A stretch of 64,000 nucleotides of DNA from Tsukamurella conjunctivitidis (GCF_007858475.1 NZ_VIGX01000001.1:558001-622000); one strand, 5' to 3'; positions 42,678 through 55,000 are shown, numbered from the stretch's first letter. A program made the numbers and translations. Notes: a model not told the origin generated them from the sequence alone.

Positions 42678-42729
42678 GGCCGTTATCTTACTCCACGGTA
42701 AGTTCGACGGTCCGCCGTCGCCCGCCCGG

Positions 42730-43743
42730 TCAGCGCGGCGGGGTGGCGGCGAGGGCGTCGAAGCCCTCGCGGGCCAGTTTCACGATGGTCTCGCGGATCC
42801 GCGGCCAGTACGGCGAGCGCACGTTGACGGGGGTGCCGTGGTTCGCCCCGTCGAGCTCGACCAGCAGCGACGGCGCGCCGAGCGCCCGCGCGGCCGCCAC
42901 GAAGTCGACCGATTCCCCGGCGGGGACGATCGAGTCCTCCGAGCCGTGGATCGCGACCGACGGCATGAGCGGGTCGATCCGCTGGACCGGGTTCGCCAGG
43001 GCGTACCGCTGCGGCACCTGGTCGGGCATCCCGCCGAGCGCCTTGCGCACGTGGTCGTTGAGCCGTGAGGAGGTGCGCATGTCGAGGACCCCCGCCATGG
43101 ACACGAAGGCGCGCGGGGTCACCGTCGGGCCGCCGCCTGCCGGCCAGGTCACGCCGGGCGACCCGGCGGGGAGCGTGCGCCGGGTGGCCGCCCACGCGGC
43201 GAGCTGGCCGCCCGCGCTGTGCCCGACCAGGATCACGTTCGTCGGGTCCAGCGCCGGTGCGGACTCGGCGAGGGTCGGCACGAAGTCGACGGCGTACCCG
43301 ACGTCGGTGAAGGTCGTCGGCCAACCCCCGCCGGAGCCGACCCGGCGGTACTCGATGTTCCACACCGCGAGGCCCGCCGACTGCAGCGCCCGCGCGACAT
43401 CGGCCATGTACCCGGCGCTCGAGCGGTTCTTCCAGCCGCCGCCGTGGATGAGCACCACGACCGGCAGGCTGCGCGGCGCATGGGCGCCGCGCGGGAGGTA
43501 CAGGTTGCCGTAGTTCTGGCGCGGGTCCGCCTTCGGCGCGGGGTAGAGGTAGCGGATCGCGTCGTCCCGCACGGCGGCGACGGGCCGCGGCACGGCGCGG
43601 GACTTCGAGGCCGCCGACGAGGACAGCGCCGCGGCGCCGCCGGTCGGGCCGGCGGCGCAGCCCGCGCTGAGAAGGACACCGGCGCACAGGAGCACGGCCA
43701 GGAGCAGCGCGCCCGGCCTCGGCGCGACGCTCCGTTCGGTCAT
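42730..43743 (-). CDS. Alpha/beta-hydrolase lipoprotein (esterase/lipase)
   Basis: This 337-residue lipid-anchored esterase has a lipoprotein signal peptide with lipobox LSAGC near residue 30. The oxyanion motif HGGGW, nucleophile GHSAGGQ, Asp in HGSEDSIVP and His in GANHGTP make the family triad. It resembles the bd-FAE/carboxylesterase group of cell-envelope lipases and probably hydrolyses extracellular or envelope esters. The start ATG at 43743 leaves an N-region of normal lipoprotein length. A near-consensus CRP-type site lies 36 bases upstream at 43779-43794. Confidence 0.85.
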   Translation of the reverse strand: MTERSVAPRPGALLLAVLLCAGVLLSAGCAAGPTGGAAALSSSAASKSRAVPRPVAAVRDDAIRYLYPAPKADPRQNYGNLYLPRGAHAPRSLPVVVLIHGGGWKNRSSAGYMADVARALQSAGLAVWNIEYRRVGSGGGWPTTFTDVGYAVDFVPTLAESAPALDPTNVILVGHSAGGQLAAWAATRRTLPAGSPGVTWPAGGGPTVTPRAFVSMAGVLDMRTSSRLNDHVRKALGGMPDQVPQRYALANPVQRIDPLMPSVAIHGSEDSIVPAGESVDFVAAARALGAPSLLVELDGANHGTPVNVRSPYWPRIRETIVKLAREGFDALAATPPR

Positions 43744-43778
43744 GTCGCATATTCTTCCAGAGCGCGCCCCGGGGCGGG

Positions 43779-43794
43779 TGTGACGCGAATCGCA
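43779..43794. promoter_or_regulatory. Near-consensus CRP/GlxR-type site
   Basis: TGTGA-CGCGAA-TCGCA has one mismatch to TGTGA-N6-TCACA. It lies 36 bases upstream of the esterase start. Confidence 0.4.
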
Positions 43795-44037
43795 GCGCCG
43801 GGATCGACCGGTTCGATTTGAAGATGCGGCCCGAGCAGTGCATACTGGTCGGGTTGCCTTGTCGGGCGGCGCGGTTCCCTGTGACAGGGGGCAGGGCCGA
43901 TTCCGACGACGGTATCGACCCGGCACCCCTCGCGGGAGCCACCGGAACACACGGCGGAGCATGAGCGCCAGCGCGACACGCCCGACCGCGTGGACCGGAG
44001 CAATTTGACACATGAACAGCGTCGATCGACTTCAGGT

Positions 44038-44066
44038 GGGATGCGTCCCACGCCGGGATGCGTCCC
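44038..44066 (+). promoter_or_regulatory. Tandem-repeat hairpin in the rpsJ leader
   Basis: GGGATGCGTCCC occurs twice (44038-44049 and 44055-44066) with a 5-base spacer. Each copy is self-complementary with G-U wobbles, so in RNA the two copies can pair into a 12-bp stem with a 5-base loop. This could be a target for L4-type autogenous control or a pause site. Confidence 0.55.
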
Positions 44067-44131
44067 GTAGATGATTCAGCTGTCCGTGTGTCAGGCAATA
44101 CGTTTGAACACTTGACGGAAGAGGACACAGC

Positions 44132-44437
44132 GTGGCGGGACAGAAGATCCGCATCAGGCTCAAGGCCTATGACCATGAGGCGATCGACGCGTCTGCTCGG
44201 AAGATCGTCGAGACCGTGACCCGCACCGGCGCCCGTGTGGTCGGTCCCGTGCCGCTGCCGACGGAGAAGAACGTGTACTGCGTCATCCGTTCGCCGCACA
44301 AGTACAAGGACTCGCGCGAGCACTTCGAGATGCGTACCCACAAGCGGCTGATCGACATCCTGGACCCGACGCCGAAGACGGTCGACGCGCTCATGCGCAT
44401 CGACCTGCCGGCCAGCGTCGACGTGAACATCCAGTAA
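44132..44437 (+). CDS. rpsJ: 30S ribosomal protein S10 (NusE)
   Basis: This 101-residue S10 ([17 protein letters not shown]) starts at GTG 44132 with GGAAGAGGA upstream. It is the first gene of the S10 operon and also serves as NusE in transcription antitermination. Length and sequence are normal for the Corynebacteriales. Confidence 0.98.
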   Translation: MAGQKIRIRLKAYDHEAIDASARKIVETVTRTGARVVGPVPLPTEKNVYCVIRSPHKYKDSREHFEMRTHKRLIDILDPTPKTVDALMRIDLPASVDVNIQ

Positions 44438-44456
44438 GCGGCTGCGGAGAAACGAT

Positions 44457-45122
44457 ATGACTGAGAACAAGATCAAGGGAATCCTGGGCACCAAGCTCGG
44501 CATGACCCAGGTCTTCGACGAGAACAACCGGGTCGTCCCGGTCACCGTCGTCAAGGCCGGGCCGAACGTGGTCACCCAGATCCGTACCCAGGCCGCCGAC
44601 GGCTACGACGCCGTCCAGCTCGCCTTCGGCGCGATCGACCCCCGCAAGGTGAACAAGCCCGTCTCGGGCCAGTTCTCCAAGGCCGGTGTCACCCCGCGTC
44701 GCCACATCGCCGAGCTGCGGCTCGCCGACGCCGACGCCGCCGCCGACTACGAGGTGGGCCAGGAGCTGGGCGCCGATGTCTTCGAGGCGGGCAGCTTCGT
44801 CGACGTCACCGGCATCAGCAAGGGCAAGGGCTACGCCGGCGTCATGAAGCGCCACGGCTTCGCCGGTCTCGGCGCCAGCCACGGCGCGCAGGCCGTGCAC
44901 CGTGCCCCCGGTTCCATCGGTGGCTGCGCCACCCCGGGCCGCGTCTTCAAGGGCGTCCGCATGGCCGGCCGCATGGGCTCCGACAAGGTGACCACGCAGA
45001 ACCTGTCCGTGTTCAAGGTGGACGCCGACGCCGGCGTCCTGCTGATCAAGGGCGCCATCCCCGGTCGCAAGGGCGGCCTCGTGATGGTCCGTACCGCTGT
45101 GAAGGGTGGTGCTCGCGCATGA
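44457..45122 (+). CDS. rplC: 50S ribosomal protein L3
   Basis: This 221-residue L3 has [12 protein letters not shown] at the N-terminus and the long extension that reaches the peptidyl-transferase centre ([20 protein letters not shown]). It starts 19 bases after rpsJ with a GGAGAAACG site. The stop overlaps rplD by four bases (ATGA). Confidence 0.98.
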   Translation: MTENKIKGILGTKLGMTQVFDENNRVVPVTVVKAGPNVVTQIRTQAADGYDAVQLAFGAIDPRKVNKPVSGQFSKAGVTPRRHIAELRLADADAAADYEVGQELGADVFEAGSFVDVTGISKGKGYAGVMKRHGFAGLGASHGAQAVHRAPGSIGGCATPGRVFKGVRMAGRMGSDKVTTQNLSVFKVDADAGVLLIKGAIPGRKGGLVMVRTAVKGGARA

Positions 45123-45772
45123 GCAAGCTGACTCTTGATGTCAAGACCGCCGACGGCAAGGTCGACGGCACCGTCGATCTCCCCGCCGAGATCTTCGACG
45201 TGGAGCCCAACATCGCGCTGATGCACCAGGTGGTCGTCGCGCAGCTCGCCGCTGCGCGCGCCGGCACTCACGCCACCAAGACCCGCGGCGAGGTCCGCGG
45301 CGGTGGTCGTAAGCCGTACCGCCAGAAGGGCACCGGCCGGGCTCGCCAGGGCTCGACCCGCGCGCCGCAGTTCGCCGGCGGTGGCACCGTCCACGGCCCG
45401 CAGCCGCGCGACTACAGCCAGCGCACCCCGAAGAAGATGAAGGCCGCCGCTCTCCGCGGTGCCCTCACCGACCGGGTTCGCGAGGACCGTATCCACGTCG
45501 TCACCGAGCTGGTGGCCGGCCAGGAGGCGTCGACCAAGACCGCCCGCCTGTTCCTGGCCGCGCTGTCGGAGCGCAAGAAGTTCCTCGTGGTCGTCGGCCG
45601 CGAGGACCTGACCGCGCAGCGCAGCGTCCAGAACCTGCCGAACGCGAAGTGGATCTACGCCGACCAGCTCAACACCTACGACGTCCTCGACGCCGATGAC
45701 CTGGTGTTCAGCCGTGAGGCTCTGGGTTCGTTCATCGCGAGCGCCACGAAGACCGAGGAGGCGAACGCCTGA
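45119..45772 (+). CDS. rplD: 50S ribosomal protein L4
   Basis: This 217-residue L4 has the basic tunnel loop ([19 protein letters not shown]) intact. In other bacteria L4 represses its own operon through the S10 leader; here the leader hairpin at 44038-44066 could be the target. It overlaps rplC by four bases and rplW by one base. Confidence 0.98.
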   Translation: MSKLTLDVKTADGKVDGTVDLPAEIFDVEPNIALMHQVVVAQLAAARAGTHATKTRGEVRGGGRKPYRQKGTGRARQGSTRAPQFAGGGTVHGPQPRDYSQRTPKKMKAAALRGALTDRVREDRIHVVTELVAGQEASTKTARLFLAALSERKKFLVVVGREDLTAQRSVQNLPNAKWIYADQLNTYDVLDADDLVFSREALGSFIASATKTEEANA

Positions 45773-46083
45773 TGGCTACCGCAACCATCCCCGCCGACCC
45801 GCGGGACATCCTGCTCGCGCCGGTGATCTCCGAGAAGGCCTACGGCCTCATCGAGGAGAACACGTACACCTTCGTGGTGCACCCGGACGCGAACAAGACG
45901 CAGATCAAGATCGCCGTGGAGAAGGTCTTCGGCGTCAAGGTCGACAGCGTCAACACCTTGAACCGCCAGGGCAAGCGCAAGCGCACCCGTGCCGGTTACG
46001 GTCAGCGCAAGAGCACCAAGCGCGCCATCGTGACCCTGAGCGCCGATAGCAAGCCCATCGACATCTTCGGAGGCGCGAGCTAA
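45772..46083 (+). CDS. rplW: 50S ribosomal protein L23
   Basis: This 103-residue L23 is the exit-tunnel protein that docks trigger factor and [23 protein letters not shown] and [20 protein letters not shown] are the typical conserved parts. It is coupled to rplD by a one-base TGATG overlap. Confidence 0.98.
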   Translation: MATATIPADPRDILLAPVISEKAYGLIEENTYTFVVHPDANKTQIKIAVEKVFGVKVDSVNTLNRQGKRKRTRAGYGQRKSTKRAIVTLSADSKPIDIFGGAS

Positions 46084-46920
46084 ATGGCTATCCGTAAGTA
46101 CAAGCCGACCACTCCGGGTCGCCGTGGCTCGTCGGGCTCGACGTTCGACGAGATCACGCGTTCGACCCCGGAGAAGTCGCTGATCCGCCCGCTGCACGGC
46201 CGTGGTGGCCGCAACGCGCACGGTCGTATCACCACCCGGCACAAGGGTGGCGGTCACAAGCGTGCGTACCGCGTCATCGACTTCCGTCGCCATGACAAGG
46301 ACGGCATCAACGCCAAGGTCGCGCACATCGAGTACGACCCCAACCGCACCTCGCGGATCGCACTGCTGCACTACCTGGACGGCGAGAAGCGTTACATCCT
46401 CGCCCCCAAGGACCTGAAGCAGGGCGACGTGGTCGAGTCGGGCCCCAACGCCGACATCAAGCCGGGCAACGCCCTGCCGCTGCGCAATATCCCCGCCGGC
46501 ACCGTGATCCACGCCGTCGAGCTGCGCCCCGGCGGCGGTGCCAAGATGGCCCGCTCGGCCGGTGCCAGCATCCAGCTGCTGGGCAAGGAGGGCGCCTACG
46601 CGACCCTGCGTATGCCCTCCGGCGAGATCCGTCGCGTCGACGTGCGCTGCCGCGCCACCGTCGGCGAGGTCGGCAACGCCGAGCAGAGCAACATCAACTG
46701 GGGCAAGGCCGGCCGTATGCGGTGGAAGGGCAAGCGCCCGACCGTCCGTGGTGTCGTCATGAACCCGGTCGACCACCCGCACGGCGGTGGTGAGGGTAAG
46801 ACCTCCGGTGGCCGCCACCCGGTGAGCCCGTGGGGCAAGCCCGAGGGCCGCACCCGCAAGAACAAGGCGAGCGACAAGTTGATCGTGCGTCGCCGCAAGT
46901 CCGGTAAGAACAAGCGCTAG
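46084..46920 (+). CDS. rplB: 50S ribosomal protein L2
   Basis: This 278-residue L2 includes the invariant [13 protein letters not shown] with the His near the peptidyl-transferase centre. The ATG directly follows the rplW stop without a gap. Normal length. Confidence 0.98.
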   Translation: MAIRKYKPTTPGRRGSSGSTFDEITRSTPEKSLIRPLHGRGGRNAHGRITTRHKGGGHKRAYRVIDFRRHDKDGINAKVAHIEYDPNRTSRIALLHYLDGEKRYILAPKDLKQGDVVESGPNADIKPGNALPLRNIPAGTVIHAVELRPGGGAKMARSAGASIQLLGKEGAYATLRMPSGEIRRVDVRCRATVGEVGNAEQSNINWGKAGRMRWKGKRPTVRGVVMNPVDHPHGGGEGKTSGGRHPVSPWGKPEGRTRKNKASDKLIVRRRKSGKNKR

Positions 46921-48429
<1,509 letters not shown>

Positions 48430-48433
48430 CGCC

Positions 48434-48850
48434 ATGTTGATCCCCCGTCGCGTCAAGCACCGCAAGCAGCACCACCCCAAGCGCTCCGGCGCTGCCAAGG
48501 GCGGCACCGCTGTGACCTTCGGTGACTACGGCATCCAGGCTCTCGAGCCCGCCTACATCACCAACCGACAGATCGAGTCCGCTCGTATCGCCATCAACCG
48601 CCACATCAAGCGTGGCGGCAAGGTCTGGATCAACATCTTCCCGGACCGCCCGCTCACCAAGAAGCCCGCCGAGACCCGCATGGGTTCCGGTAAGGGCTCG
48701 CCCGAGTGGTGGGTGGCGAACGTCAAGCCCGGTCGCGTGATGTTCGAGATGACCTACCCCAACGAGCAGATCGCTCGCGAGGCCCTGCGCCGCGCGCAGC
48801 ACAAGCTCCCCTGCAAGACCCGCATCGTGACCCGAGAGGAGCAGTTCTGA
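48434..48850 (+). CDS. rplP: 50S ribosomal protein L16
   Basis: This 138-residue L16 ([17 protein letters not shown]) contributes to the A-site tRNA region. It starts four bases after rpsC with AGGAGGGC upstream and overlaps rpmC by one base. Confidence 0.98.
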   Translation: MLIPRRVKHRKQHHPKRSGAAKGGTAVTFGDYGIQALEPAYITNRQIESARIAINRHIKRGGKVWINIFPDRPLTKKPAETRMGSGKGSPEWWVANVKPGRVMFEMTYPNEQIAREALRRAQHKLPCKTRIVTREEQF

Positions 48851-49080
48851 TGTCGAACACCGTCGCCGCTGATCTCCGCGGTCTCACCGCGGACGAGCTG
48901 GTGGAGAAGCTGCGCGAGGCCAAGGAGGAGCTGTTCAACCTGCGCTTCCAGATGGCCACCGGACAGATGAGCAACAACCGTCGCCTGCGTACCGTGCGTA
49001 CCGACATCGCCCGGATCTACACGATCCTGCGCGAGCGGGAGCTCGGCCTGGCCTCGGGTCCGGAGGGTGACGCCGCATGA
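48850..49080 (+). CDS. rpmC: 50S ribosomal protein L29
   Basis: This 76-residue L29 has the two-helix form [19 protein letters not shown] and [22 protein letters not shown] couples it to rplP, and an ATGA overlap leads into rpsQ. Confidence 0.98.
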   Translation: MSNTVAADLRGLTADELVEKLREAKEELFNLRFQMATGQMSNNRRLRTVRTDIARIYTILRERELGLASGPEGDAA

Positions 49081-49361
49081 GCGAGAATGGAAGCAACGTG
49101 ACCACTGAGGCTCGCAACAGCCGCAAGGTGCGCATCGGGTACGTCGTGTCCGACAAGATGGAGAAGACCATCGTCGTCGAGCTCGAGGACCGCGTGAAGC
49201 ACTCCCTGTACGGCAAGATCATCCGCACCACCTCCAAGGTGAAGGCGCATGACGAGGAAGGCGTTGCCGGTGTCGGCGACCGCGTCCGGATCATGGAGAC
49301 CCGTCCGCTGAGCGCCAGCAAGCACTGGCGTCTGGTGGAGGTGCTGGAGAAGGCCAAGTAA
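49077..49361 (+). CDS. rpsQ: 30S ribosomal protein S17
   Basis: This 94-residue S17 ([21 protein letters not shown]) is the last gene of the S10 block here. It is followed by a strong terminator and then by non-ribosomal genes, the same break point as in mycobacteria. The N-terminal ten residues are a variable extension. Confidence 0.97.
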   Translation: MSENGSNVTTEARNSRKVRIGYVVSDKMEKTIVVELEDRVKHSLYGKIIRTTSKVKAHDEEGVAGVGDRVRIMETRPLSASKHWRLVEVLEKAK

Positions 49362-49384
49362 GGCCCTCTCCACCCCGGAAGCAG

Positions 49385-49424
49385 AGAACCCCCGGATTCC
49401 TCGTACGAGGAATCCGGGGGTTCT
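49385..49424. terminator. Terminator after rpsQ
   Basis: A perfect 20-bp inverted repeat (AGAACCCCCGGATTCCTCGT and its exact complement, no loop bases) begins 24 bases after the rpsQ stop. The symmetry would also stop transcription from the opposite side, where the lipoprotein gene ends at 49490. Confidence 0.85.
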
Positions 49425-49489
49425 GCTCTGTCCGCGGGCCACGGACCCGAGTTCCGCGGATCAGGCGCGGACGACGGTCAGGCGCTGGG

Positions 49490-50041
49490 TCAGGCGCAGA
49501 CGCGGCGGACGCCGCTGACGGCGGTGTCGAGGACCTTGGCGGCGGGGTTGGTCTTCTCCCAGGTGGCCTCGCCGGTCGCGCGCGCGGCCTGGTCGGAGCG
49601 CATGGCCGCGGTGTAGGCGTCCAGCTTGGACTTGTACTCGACGATCGCGGTGTGCACGGTCGCGGAGGGCTGCGCCGTCGCGATGATCGACGGCAGCTTG
49701 CCCGTCTCCGTCTCGAGCGCGGCGAACTCCGCGTTCATGACGCCGGTGATGGTGTCCCAGTTCCACTTGGGGTCCTTGGTGAAGGCGGCGGTCGCGCGGG
49801 TGGCGACGACCCGGGTGTCGTACCCGGACTGCCAGGACGCACACGCGGACTTGCCGGCCGCGGCCGCCGCGGCGGCGCGCGAGGACGCGATGGTGCTCTG
49901 GTAGGCGGCGACGTCCTGCGGATCGGCCGAGCCGGTGCCGGCCACCGAGCCGCAGCCCGCCAGCGTGAGCAGCGCCGCCCCGGCGGCCAGGGCCGCGCCC
50001 CCACGGCGGCGGAACGAACGGGTCCTCGTACCTGCGGTCAT
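49490..50041 (-). CDS. Lipoprotein of unknown function
   Basis: This 183-residue protein has an Arg-rich N-region, hydrophobic core and lipobox LAGC near residue 28. The mature part is helical, Ala/Thr-rich, with two cysteines (ACASW and the C-terminal VRRVCA) that may form a disulfide. No family is recognised with certainty. The start ATG at 50041 has GGGGGAGGCAAG upstream; the longer open frame lacks a signal peptide at its end. Confidence 0.7.
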   Translation of the reverse strand: MTAGTRTRSFRRRGGAALAAGAALLTLAGCGSVAGTGSADPQDVAAYQSTIASSRAAAAAAAGKSACASWQSGYDTRVVATRATAAFTKDPKWNWDTITGVMNAEFAALETETGKLPSIIATAQPSATVHTAIVEYKSKLDAYTAAMRSDQAARATGEATWEKTNPAAKVLDTAVSGVRRVCA

Positions 50042-50360
50042 GATCTTGCCTCCCCCTGGCGCGCGTCGACGTGCACGCCGTATGACTGCATTGTCGCTCA
50101 TTCGCCGCCTCCGCGTTTCACGAGGGGCCGACGTCCACGGTGTGAGCGTCGGCACTTCCTCCTCGAGTATGAACGATGATGCGAACAGGTTTGCTAGGAT
50201 GTGGAAGATGCGGGACGGTCACGTCCCGCGCCGTCGTAGGGCACCCGGGCCCCTGACTCGCCGAATTCGGCTCGAGACCATTTCCCGGTTCTTTTCTTGC
50301 GGCGAACGGATGCGGCCACCGCCGCCTTCGCCACCCACCACCGTTAGGTATCTCCGCACC
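50042..50360. promoter_or_regulatory. Divergent gap between lipoprotein and helicase genes
   Basis: This 319-base stretch holds no gene. A hairpin GCGGGACG-GTCA-CGTCCCGC lies at 50210-50229. TAGGAT (50195-50200) and TAGGTA (50346-50351, just before the helicase GTG) are -10 candidates, so the helicase may have both a short and a long leader. RNA-helicase genes often carry structured leaders. Confidence 0.4.
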
Positions 50361-51827
50361 GTGAGCACCCCTGTGTCCGCTCGTTCCTTCGCCGACCTCG
50401 GCGTCCCCTCGAACCTCGTCGCCGCCCTCCGCGACATGGACCGCAGCACTCCCTTCCCCATCCAGGCCGACACCCTGCCCGACACCCTCGCCGGCCGCGA
50501 CGTTCTCGGCCGCGGTAAGACCGGCTCGGGCAAGACCCTGGCCTTCGCGATCCCGCTGGTCGCGCGCATCGCCGGGCACCGCGCTCCGGCGGGCAAGCCG
50601 TCCGGCCTGGTCCTCGCCCCGACGCGGGAGCTGGCGACCCAGATCACGGCGACCGTCGAGCCCCTGGCCCGCGCCGCCGGCCTGCGCGTCACCACGATCT
50701 TCGGCGGCGTGAAGCAGACCCGCCAGGAGCAGGCGCTGAGCCACGGCGTCGACATCGTGGTGGCCTGCCCCGGCCGCCTCGAGGACCTCATGCGCCAGCG
50801 CATCGTCGACCTGTCGCGCGTCGAGGTCACCGTGCTCGACGAGGCCGATCACATGGCCGACCTCGGCTTCCTGCCCGTCGTGACCCGCATCCTCGCCGCG
50901 ACGCCGGCGGGCGGCCAGCGGATGCTGTTCTCCGCCACGCTCGACAACGGCGTCGACAAGCTGGTCCGCAAGTTCCTCACCGACCCGGTCTCGCACTCGG
51001 TCGATCCCGAGAACTCGCCGGTCGTCGCGATGACGCACCACCTCTTCGAGGTGAGCGGCAAGGACGACAAGAACGAGCTGGTGCGCGCCCTCGCCTCCGG
51101 CACGGGCCGCCGCATCCTGTTCACCCGCACCAAGCACCAGGCGAAGAAGCTCGCCAAGCAGCTCACCGCGCAGGGCATCCCCGCGCGCGACCTGCACGGC
51201 AACCTCAGCCAGCCGCAGCGCGACCGCAACCTCGAGGCGTTCAGCGCCGGCACCGCCCGCGTTCTCGTCGCCACCGACATCGCCGCCCGCGGCGTGCACG
51301 TCGACGACGTCGAGCTGGTCGTGCACGTCGACCCGCCCGCCGAGCACAAGGCCTACCTGCACCGCAGCGGCCGCACCGCCCGCGCGGGCAGCGAGGGCAC
51401 CGTCGTCACCGTGATGACGCCCGAGCAGCGCAAGGACACCCAGACGCTGCTCAAGAAGGCCGCCATCACCGCGCGGCCCGTCGCGGTGACCGCCGCTTCG
51501 CCCGTCGTCGTCGACCTCGTCGGCGAGGTCGCCCCGTACGTCGAGCCCGAGCCGGTCGCGCCGCCGCAGCAGCAGCGCCGCGCGGGCGGCGGCCACGCCC
51601 CGGGCCGGGGTCGTGCGGGGCGCGGCAAGGGCACCGGCCAGCGCTCCGACGGCGCCGGCCGCGACGGCACCGCGCGGGGCCAGGGCGCCGGTCGCGGCCA
51701 GGGCGGTCAGCGCTCGGGTCAGCACCGTCAGGCACCGTCCGGCGGACGGGCGCAGGGCCAGGGGCGCCCTCAGGGGCAGGGCCGCGCGCAGCAGCCCCGC
51801 CGCCGCGCCACCCGCCCCGCGGGCTGA
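50361..51827 (+). CDS. DEAD-box RNA helicase, RhlE-like
   Basis: This 488-residue ATP-dependent RNA helicase has a Q-motif region near FPIQADTLP, Walker A GRGKTGSGKT, PTRELATQ, DEADHMADLGF, FSATLDN and the C-terminal HRSGRTARAG motif. The last ~90 residues are Arg-, Gly- and Gln-rich (RGQGAGRGQGGQRSGQ), a typical RNA-binding tail. It probably serves ribosome assembly or mRNA decay, fitting its place near ribosomal genes. GTG at 50361 is the start because the family N-terminus (SFADLGVPSNLVAAL) follows it. Confidence 0.92.
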   Translation: MSTPVSARSFADLGVPSNLVAALRDMDRSTPFPIQADTLPDTLAGRDVLGRGKTGSGKTLAFAIPLVARIAGHRAPAGKPSGLVLAPTRELATQITATVEPLARAAGLRVTTIFGGVKQTRQEQALSHGVDIVVACPGRLEDLMRQRIVDLSRVEVTVLDEADHMADLGFLPVVTRILAATPAGGQRMLFSATLDNGVDKLVRKFLTDPVSHSVDPENSPVVAMTHHLFEVSGKDDKNELVRALASGTGRRILFTRTKHQAKKLAKQLTAQGIPARDLHGNLSQPQRDRNLEAFSAGTARVLVATDIAARGVHVDDVELVVHVDPPAEHKAYLHRSGRTARAGSEGTVVTVMTPEQRKDTQTLLKKAAITARPVAVTAASPVVVDLVGEVAPYVEPEPVAPPQQQRRAGGGHAPGRGRAGRGKGTGQRSDGAGRDGTARGQGAGRGQGGQRSGQHRQAPSGGRAQGQGRPQGQGRAQQPRRRATRPAG

Positions 51828-51833
51828 TCCGCG

Positions 51834-52076
51834 TCAGGCCGTCGCGGAGGCGCGGCCGAACAGCAGATAGGCCGCGGGCAGCACGCCCGCGGAGGTGACC
51901 ACGCCGAGGCCGAGGCCCCAGAGCTTCTTGGGGCCGCGGACCTCGGCGTCGTCGCGTCCGGCCAGGTCGGCAAGGGCCCAGGCCCGCAGTCCCGCGTCGA
52001 CGGCCGCGGTCGCGACGATCGTCGTCTTCGCGCGGGGCGAGAGCTCGCCCCAGCCGACCTTGTTCCTCGGGCTCAT
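51834..52076 (-). CDS. Small membrane protein coupled to the HerA-like ATPase
   Basis: This 80-residue protein begins SPRNKVGWGELSPRAKTTIVATAAVDAGLRAWALADL and has two hydrophobic stretches, the second (LWGLGLGVVTSAGVLPAAYLLFGR) like the PLDc_N-type small membrane proteins of actinobacteria (short linker RDDAEVRGPKK between). Function unknown. The ATG overlaps the end of the upstream ATPase gene by four bases (ATGA), so it belongs to the same operon even though such proteins are often found alone. Confidence 0.68.
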   Translation of the reverse strand: MSPRNKVGWGELSPRAKTTIVATAAVDAGLRAWALADLAGRDDAEVRGPKKLWGLGLGVVTSAGVLPAAYLLFGRASATA

Positions 52077-55000
52077 GTCGTGCTCCTCCGTGCGATGGTG
52101 AGGACCTCGTCCTCCGTGGGCGGGCTGGCGGGGTGGTGGCTCAGGCACATCGGCGAGTGCAGGCGGACCGTCGCCGCGCCCGACCCCAGGTAGAAGTCGC
52201 CGGCGCCCAGCCCGCCGATCCCGTCGAGCCGACCGCCGCGCGCGGCGGCCAGGTCTTTGGCGGCCTGGATCTGCACGGGCGCGTTGAGCTTGCCGTAGAA
52301 GTGCGTCGCGCTGTTGCCGACGATCTTGTCGTGCAGGCCCTTCGGCGCCTGCGTCGCGAAGACCAGCCCCAGCCCGTACTTGCGGGCCTGCGAGGCGAGC
52401 AGGAGCGTCGACTCGGTGGAGGGTTTCACCGCGCCCGAGGGCGCGATCTGCTGGGCCTCGTCCATCACCAGCAGGGCGCCCAGCGGCGTCTCGCCCGCGG
52501 GGTGACGCTTGACCCACGAGAACAGCGCGAGTTGCAGCTGCGCGACGAAGGTCTGCCGCTGCGTCTCGTCGGGCAGGCCGATGAGGCTGATCACCGAGAC
52601 CCGGGCGCGCTTGCCGTCCGCCGGGGTTAGCAGCGTCGCGGGGTCGACCGCCTCGCCCCGGCCGCCGAGCAGCGGATTGTTGATCAGCGCGGCCTGGAGG
52701 TTCGCCGCCAGCTCGGGCGACAGCTTGTCGGCGCTGCCGAGGCTGCTGCGCGTCGAATCCCACTCGGCGAGGAAGTCGGCGAAGCCGCGGATGTCCGCGC
52801 GGCCCACCTGGCGACCGTAGGCGTCGAGCGCCTCCCGCAGGATCGCGCGCTGCTGCTCGCGGCGCGCTCCGCCCACGCCGACGTGCTGCTCCAGCGCGCT
52901 CGCGCTCGCCTCGACGGCCATCGCGAAGCCCTCGCGCGCCTCCTGCGCCTCCAGGCCCTCGCCGTCCATGCCCGTCCGCAGCGCCGCGAAGTCCGGGATC
53001 GGTTGCAGCACCAGGGGTCGCGCGGATGCGCGGTTGGGCGTCCACACCACCACGTCCGTGTCGGCGAGGTACGTGCGCGCCCGCTCGGCGTCGCCCTCCC
53101 ACCAGCCCGACGGCGCCTCCGGCCATGCCTCGCCGAGCCGGGAGAGGTCGTTGTTGGGGTCGAGCACGATCGCGGAGACGCCGCGCAGTGCGCACTCCTC
53201 GATGAGCCGGCGGATCAGCACCGTCTTACCCGAGCCGGAACCGGCGAAGATCGCGGTGTGCTTACGCAGCTCGACGGGGTCCACGGTGACGGGCGCACGG
53301 TCCGGCCCGAGGCCGACGACGACGGCACCGTCGCCCGACGGTGCGGCAGCGGGCGGTGCCGGTGCCGGTCGTGGCACGGGCGGCCCGCCGAACATGACGT
53401 CGGCGACGGAGCTCGACAGCCCGCCGACGCGGCCCACGGCGTCGCCGGGGATGAGGCCGCGCGCGCGCCGCGAGGCCGGTGCGGGCCGGTCGGCCGGCGC
53501 GTGATCGAGTCCGGCGAACATCCGCAGACCGTGCGCGGGACGGCGTGCCGTCAGCCACTCGTCGAGACCGTCGGGGGAGTTCGCGATGATGTGTCCGAGC
53601 GCGTCGAGCGTGGCGAGATCGGCCTCGTCGAGCGGGAGCAGTTCGGCCCCGCGCTCGACGGCGTCGGCGATCACCGACGACGCCTTCGGGCTGGTGGGCC
53701 AGGGCGTGGAACGCAGCAGGAAGAGCTTGCGGCGGTCCATCCCCGCGGCCACGCCGGCCGCGGTCGCCGCGCTCTGCACGCGGTTCGTGGTCGCGACGGC
53801 GTTGGACGCCGGGATCGCGCGGAAGGCCCAGTGCTGCTCGTCCTCGACGCGGCCGGGCAGCCGGCGCCGCAGCCGGCCGTCGAGCTGCTTGTTGCCGCGC
53901 TCGATCTGGAAGCCGTCGCCGCCGTCCTCGCGGGTCCACGCCCGCAGGCCGGCCTCGATCAGCGCGCCCATCCGCTTGTCCGCGGCGACCTGATCGGTCG
54001 CGATATCGCCGACCCGGGCGCGGATCCGCAGCGCGTCGAACTGCTCGTCGATGCGGGCGAGCGCCTCGGCGGGGGTGGTCTCCGGCAGCGCGGGCTGCTC
54101 GGGTGCCGGGGCGGGCGCCGCGGCCGGGGCCGCGGCGGAGACGGTGCGCGGCGCGTCCCCGTCGAACGACCCGAAGGACGCGAGCTCGAAGTCCGTGCGG
54201 GTGGTGACGCACGCCCGGATGTGCGCGTCGACCTTGGTGAGCAGGTCGCGTGGGGTGTGGTGCACCGCGGAGGCGAAGGCCTCGGGCGCGACCGGCCACG
54301 TGGGATGCGGCGGCGCGAACTCCTTCGCGCGGTACGCCGCGGTCAGCCTCCGCTCGACGATGGCGCGGGCGATGGCGCCGTCGGGCAGCGACTTCAGCGG
54401 GCCGACGACGCGGAACCGCGCGGCGACCGAGGCGGTGGCGCGGCCGGCGAGCGTCTCCCAGGCCGTCGGGAGCATGCAGGCGACGGTCACCGTGCGGTAG
54501 AGGCCCTGCCGCAGCGACATGAGGCCGTGGCCGACCTGCTCGATGACCTCGCTCTCCGCGGCGTCGGGCGCGGTGAGGGTCGCCGCGGACTGCGCGAGCA
54601 GGGTGTCGATCTGGTCGACGGCGAAGACCGTCGCGGCGGTCTCGGCCATGAACGCCGAGATCGCGCGCACCGTCTCCACGGCGGGGAAGCCGTGCGCGGG
54701 CAGGCCCCAGTGCAGTCGCTCGGCAGCGGTCTCCTCGACCTCGATGTCCTCGAGGAAGGCGGACCCGAGGTCGGCGAGCCGGCTGTCGGGGGAGCCGAGC
54801 AGCACCAGCGCGCGCAGCACGCCGTGGTACTGCCGCACCTGCGGGCGGCGCTTGCTCATGGCCGCGACCAGCGCGTCCAGGCCCTCGGGGGTGGGCACCG
54901 CGTCGCCGGAGAACTCGCGGCGGTGTGCGCGGGAGAGGCCGACCTCGTCCGAGAGCAGCCACAGCAGCTGGGCCAGCTGGGTCTCGTGATCGCGCGCGGG

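Larger units (their letters stand above)
43744..44131 (+). promoter_or_regulatory. Gene-free gap with S10-operon promoter and leader
   Basis: This 388-base stretch holds no gene. TTGAAG (43818-43823) and CATACT (43841-43846), 17 bases apart, form a good promoter for rpsJ, with a leader of about 280 bases. TTGACA at 44005-44010 is another -35 candidate without a clear -10. The leader contains a tandem-repeat hairpin at 44038-44066. Near the other end is a CRP-like site serving the divergent esterase. Confidence 0.6.
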
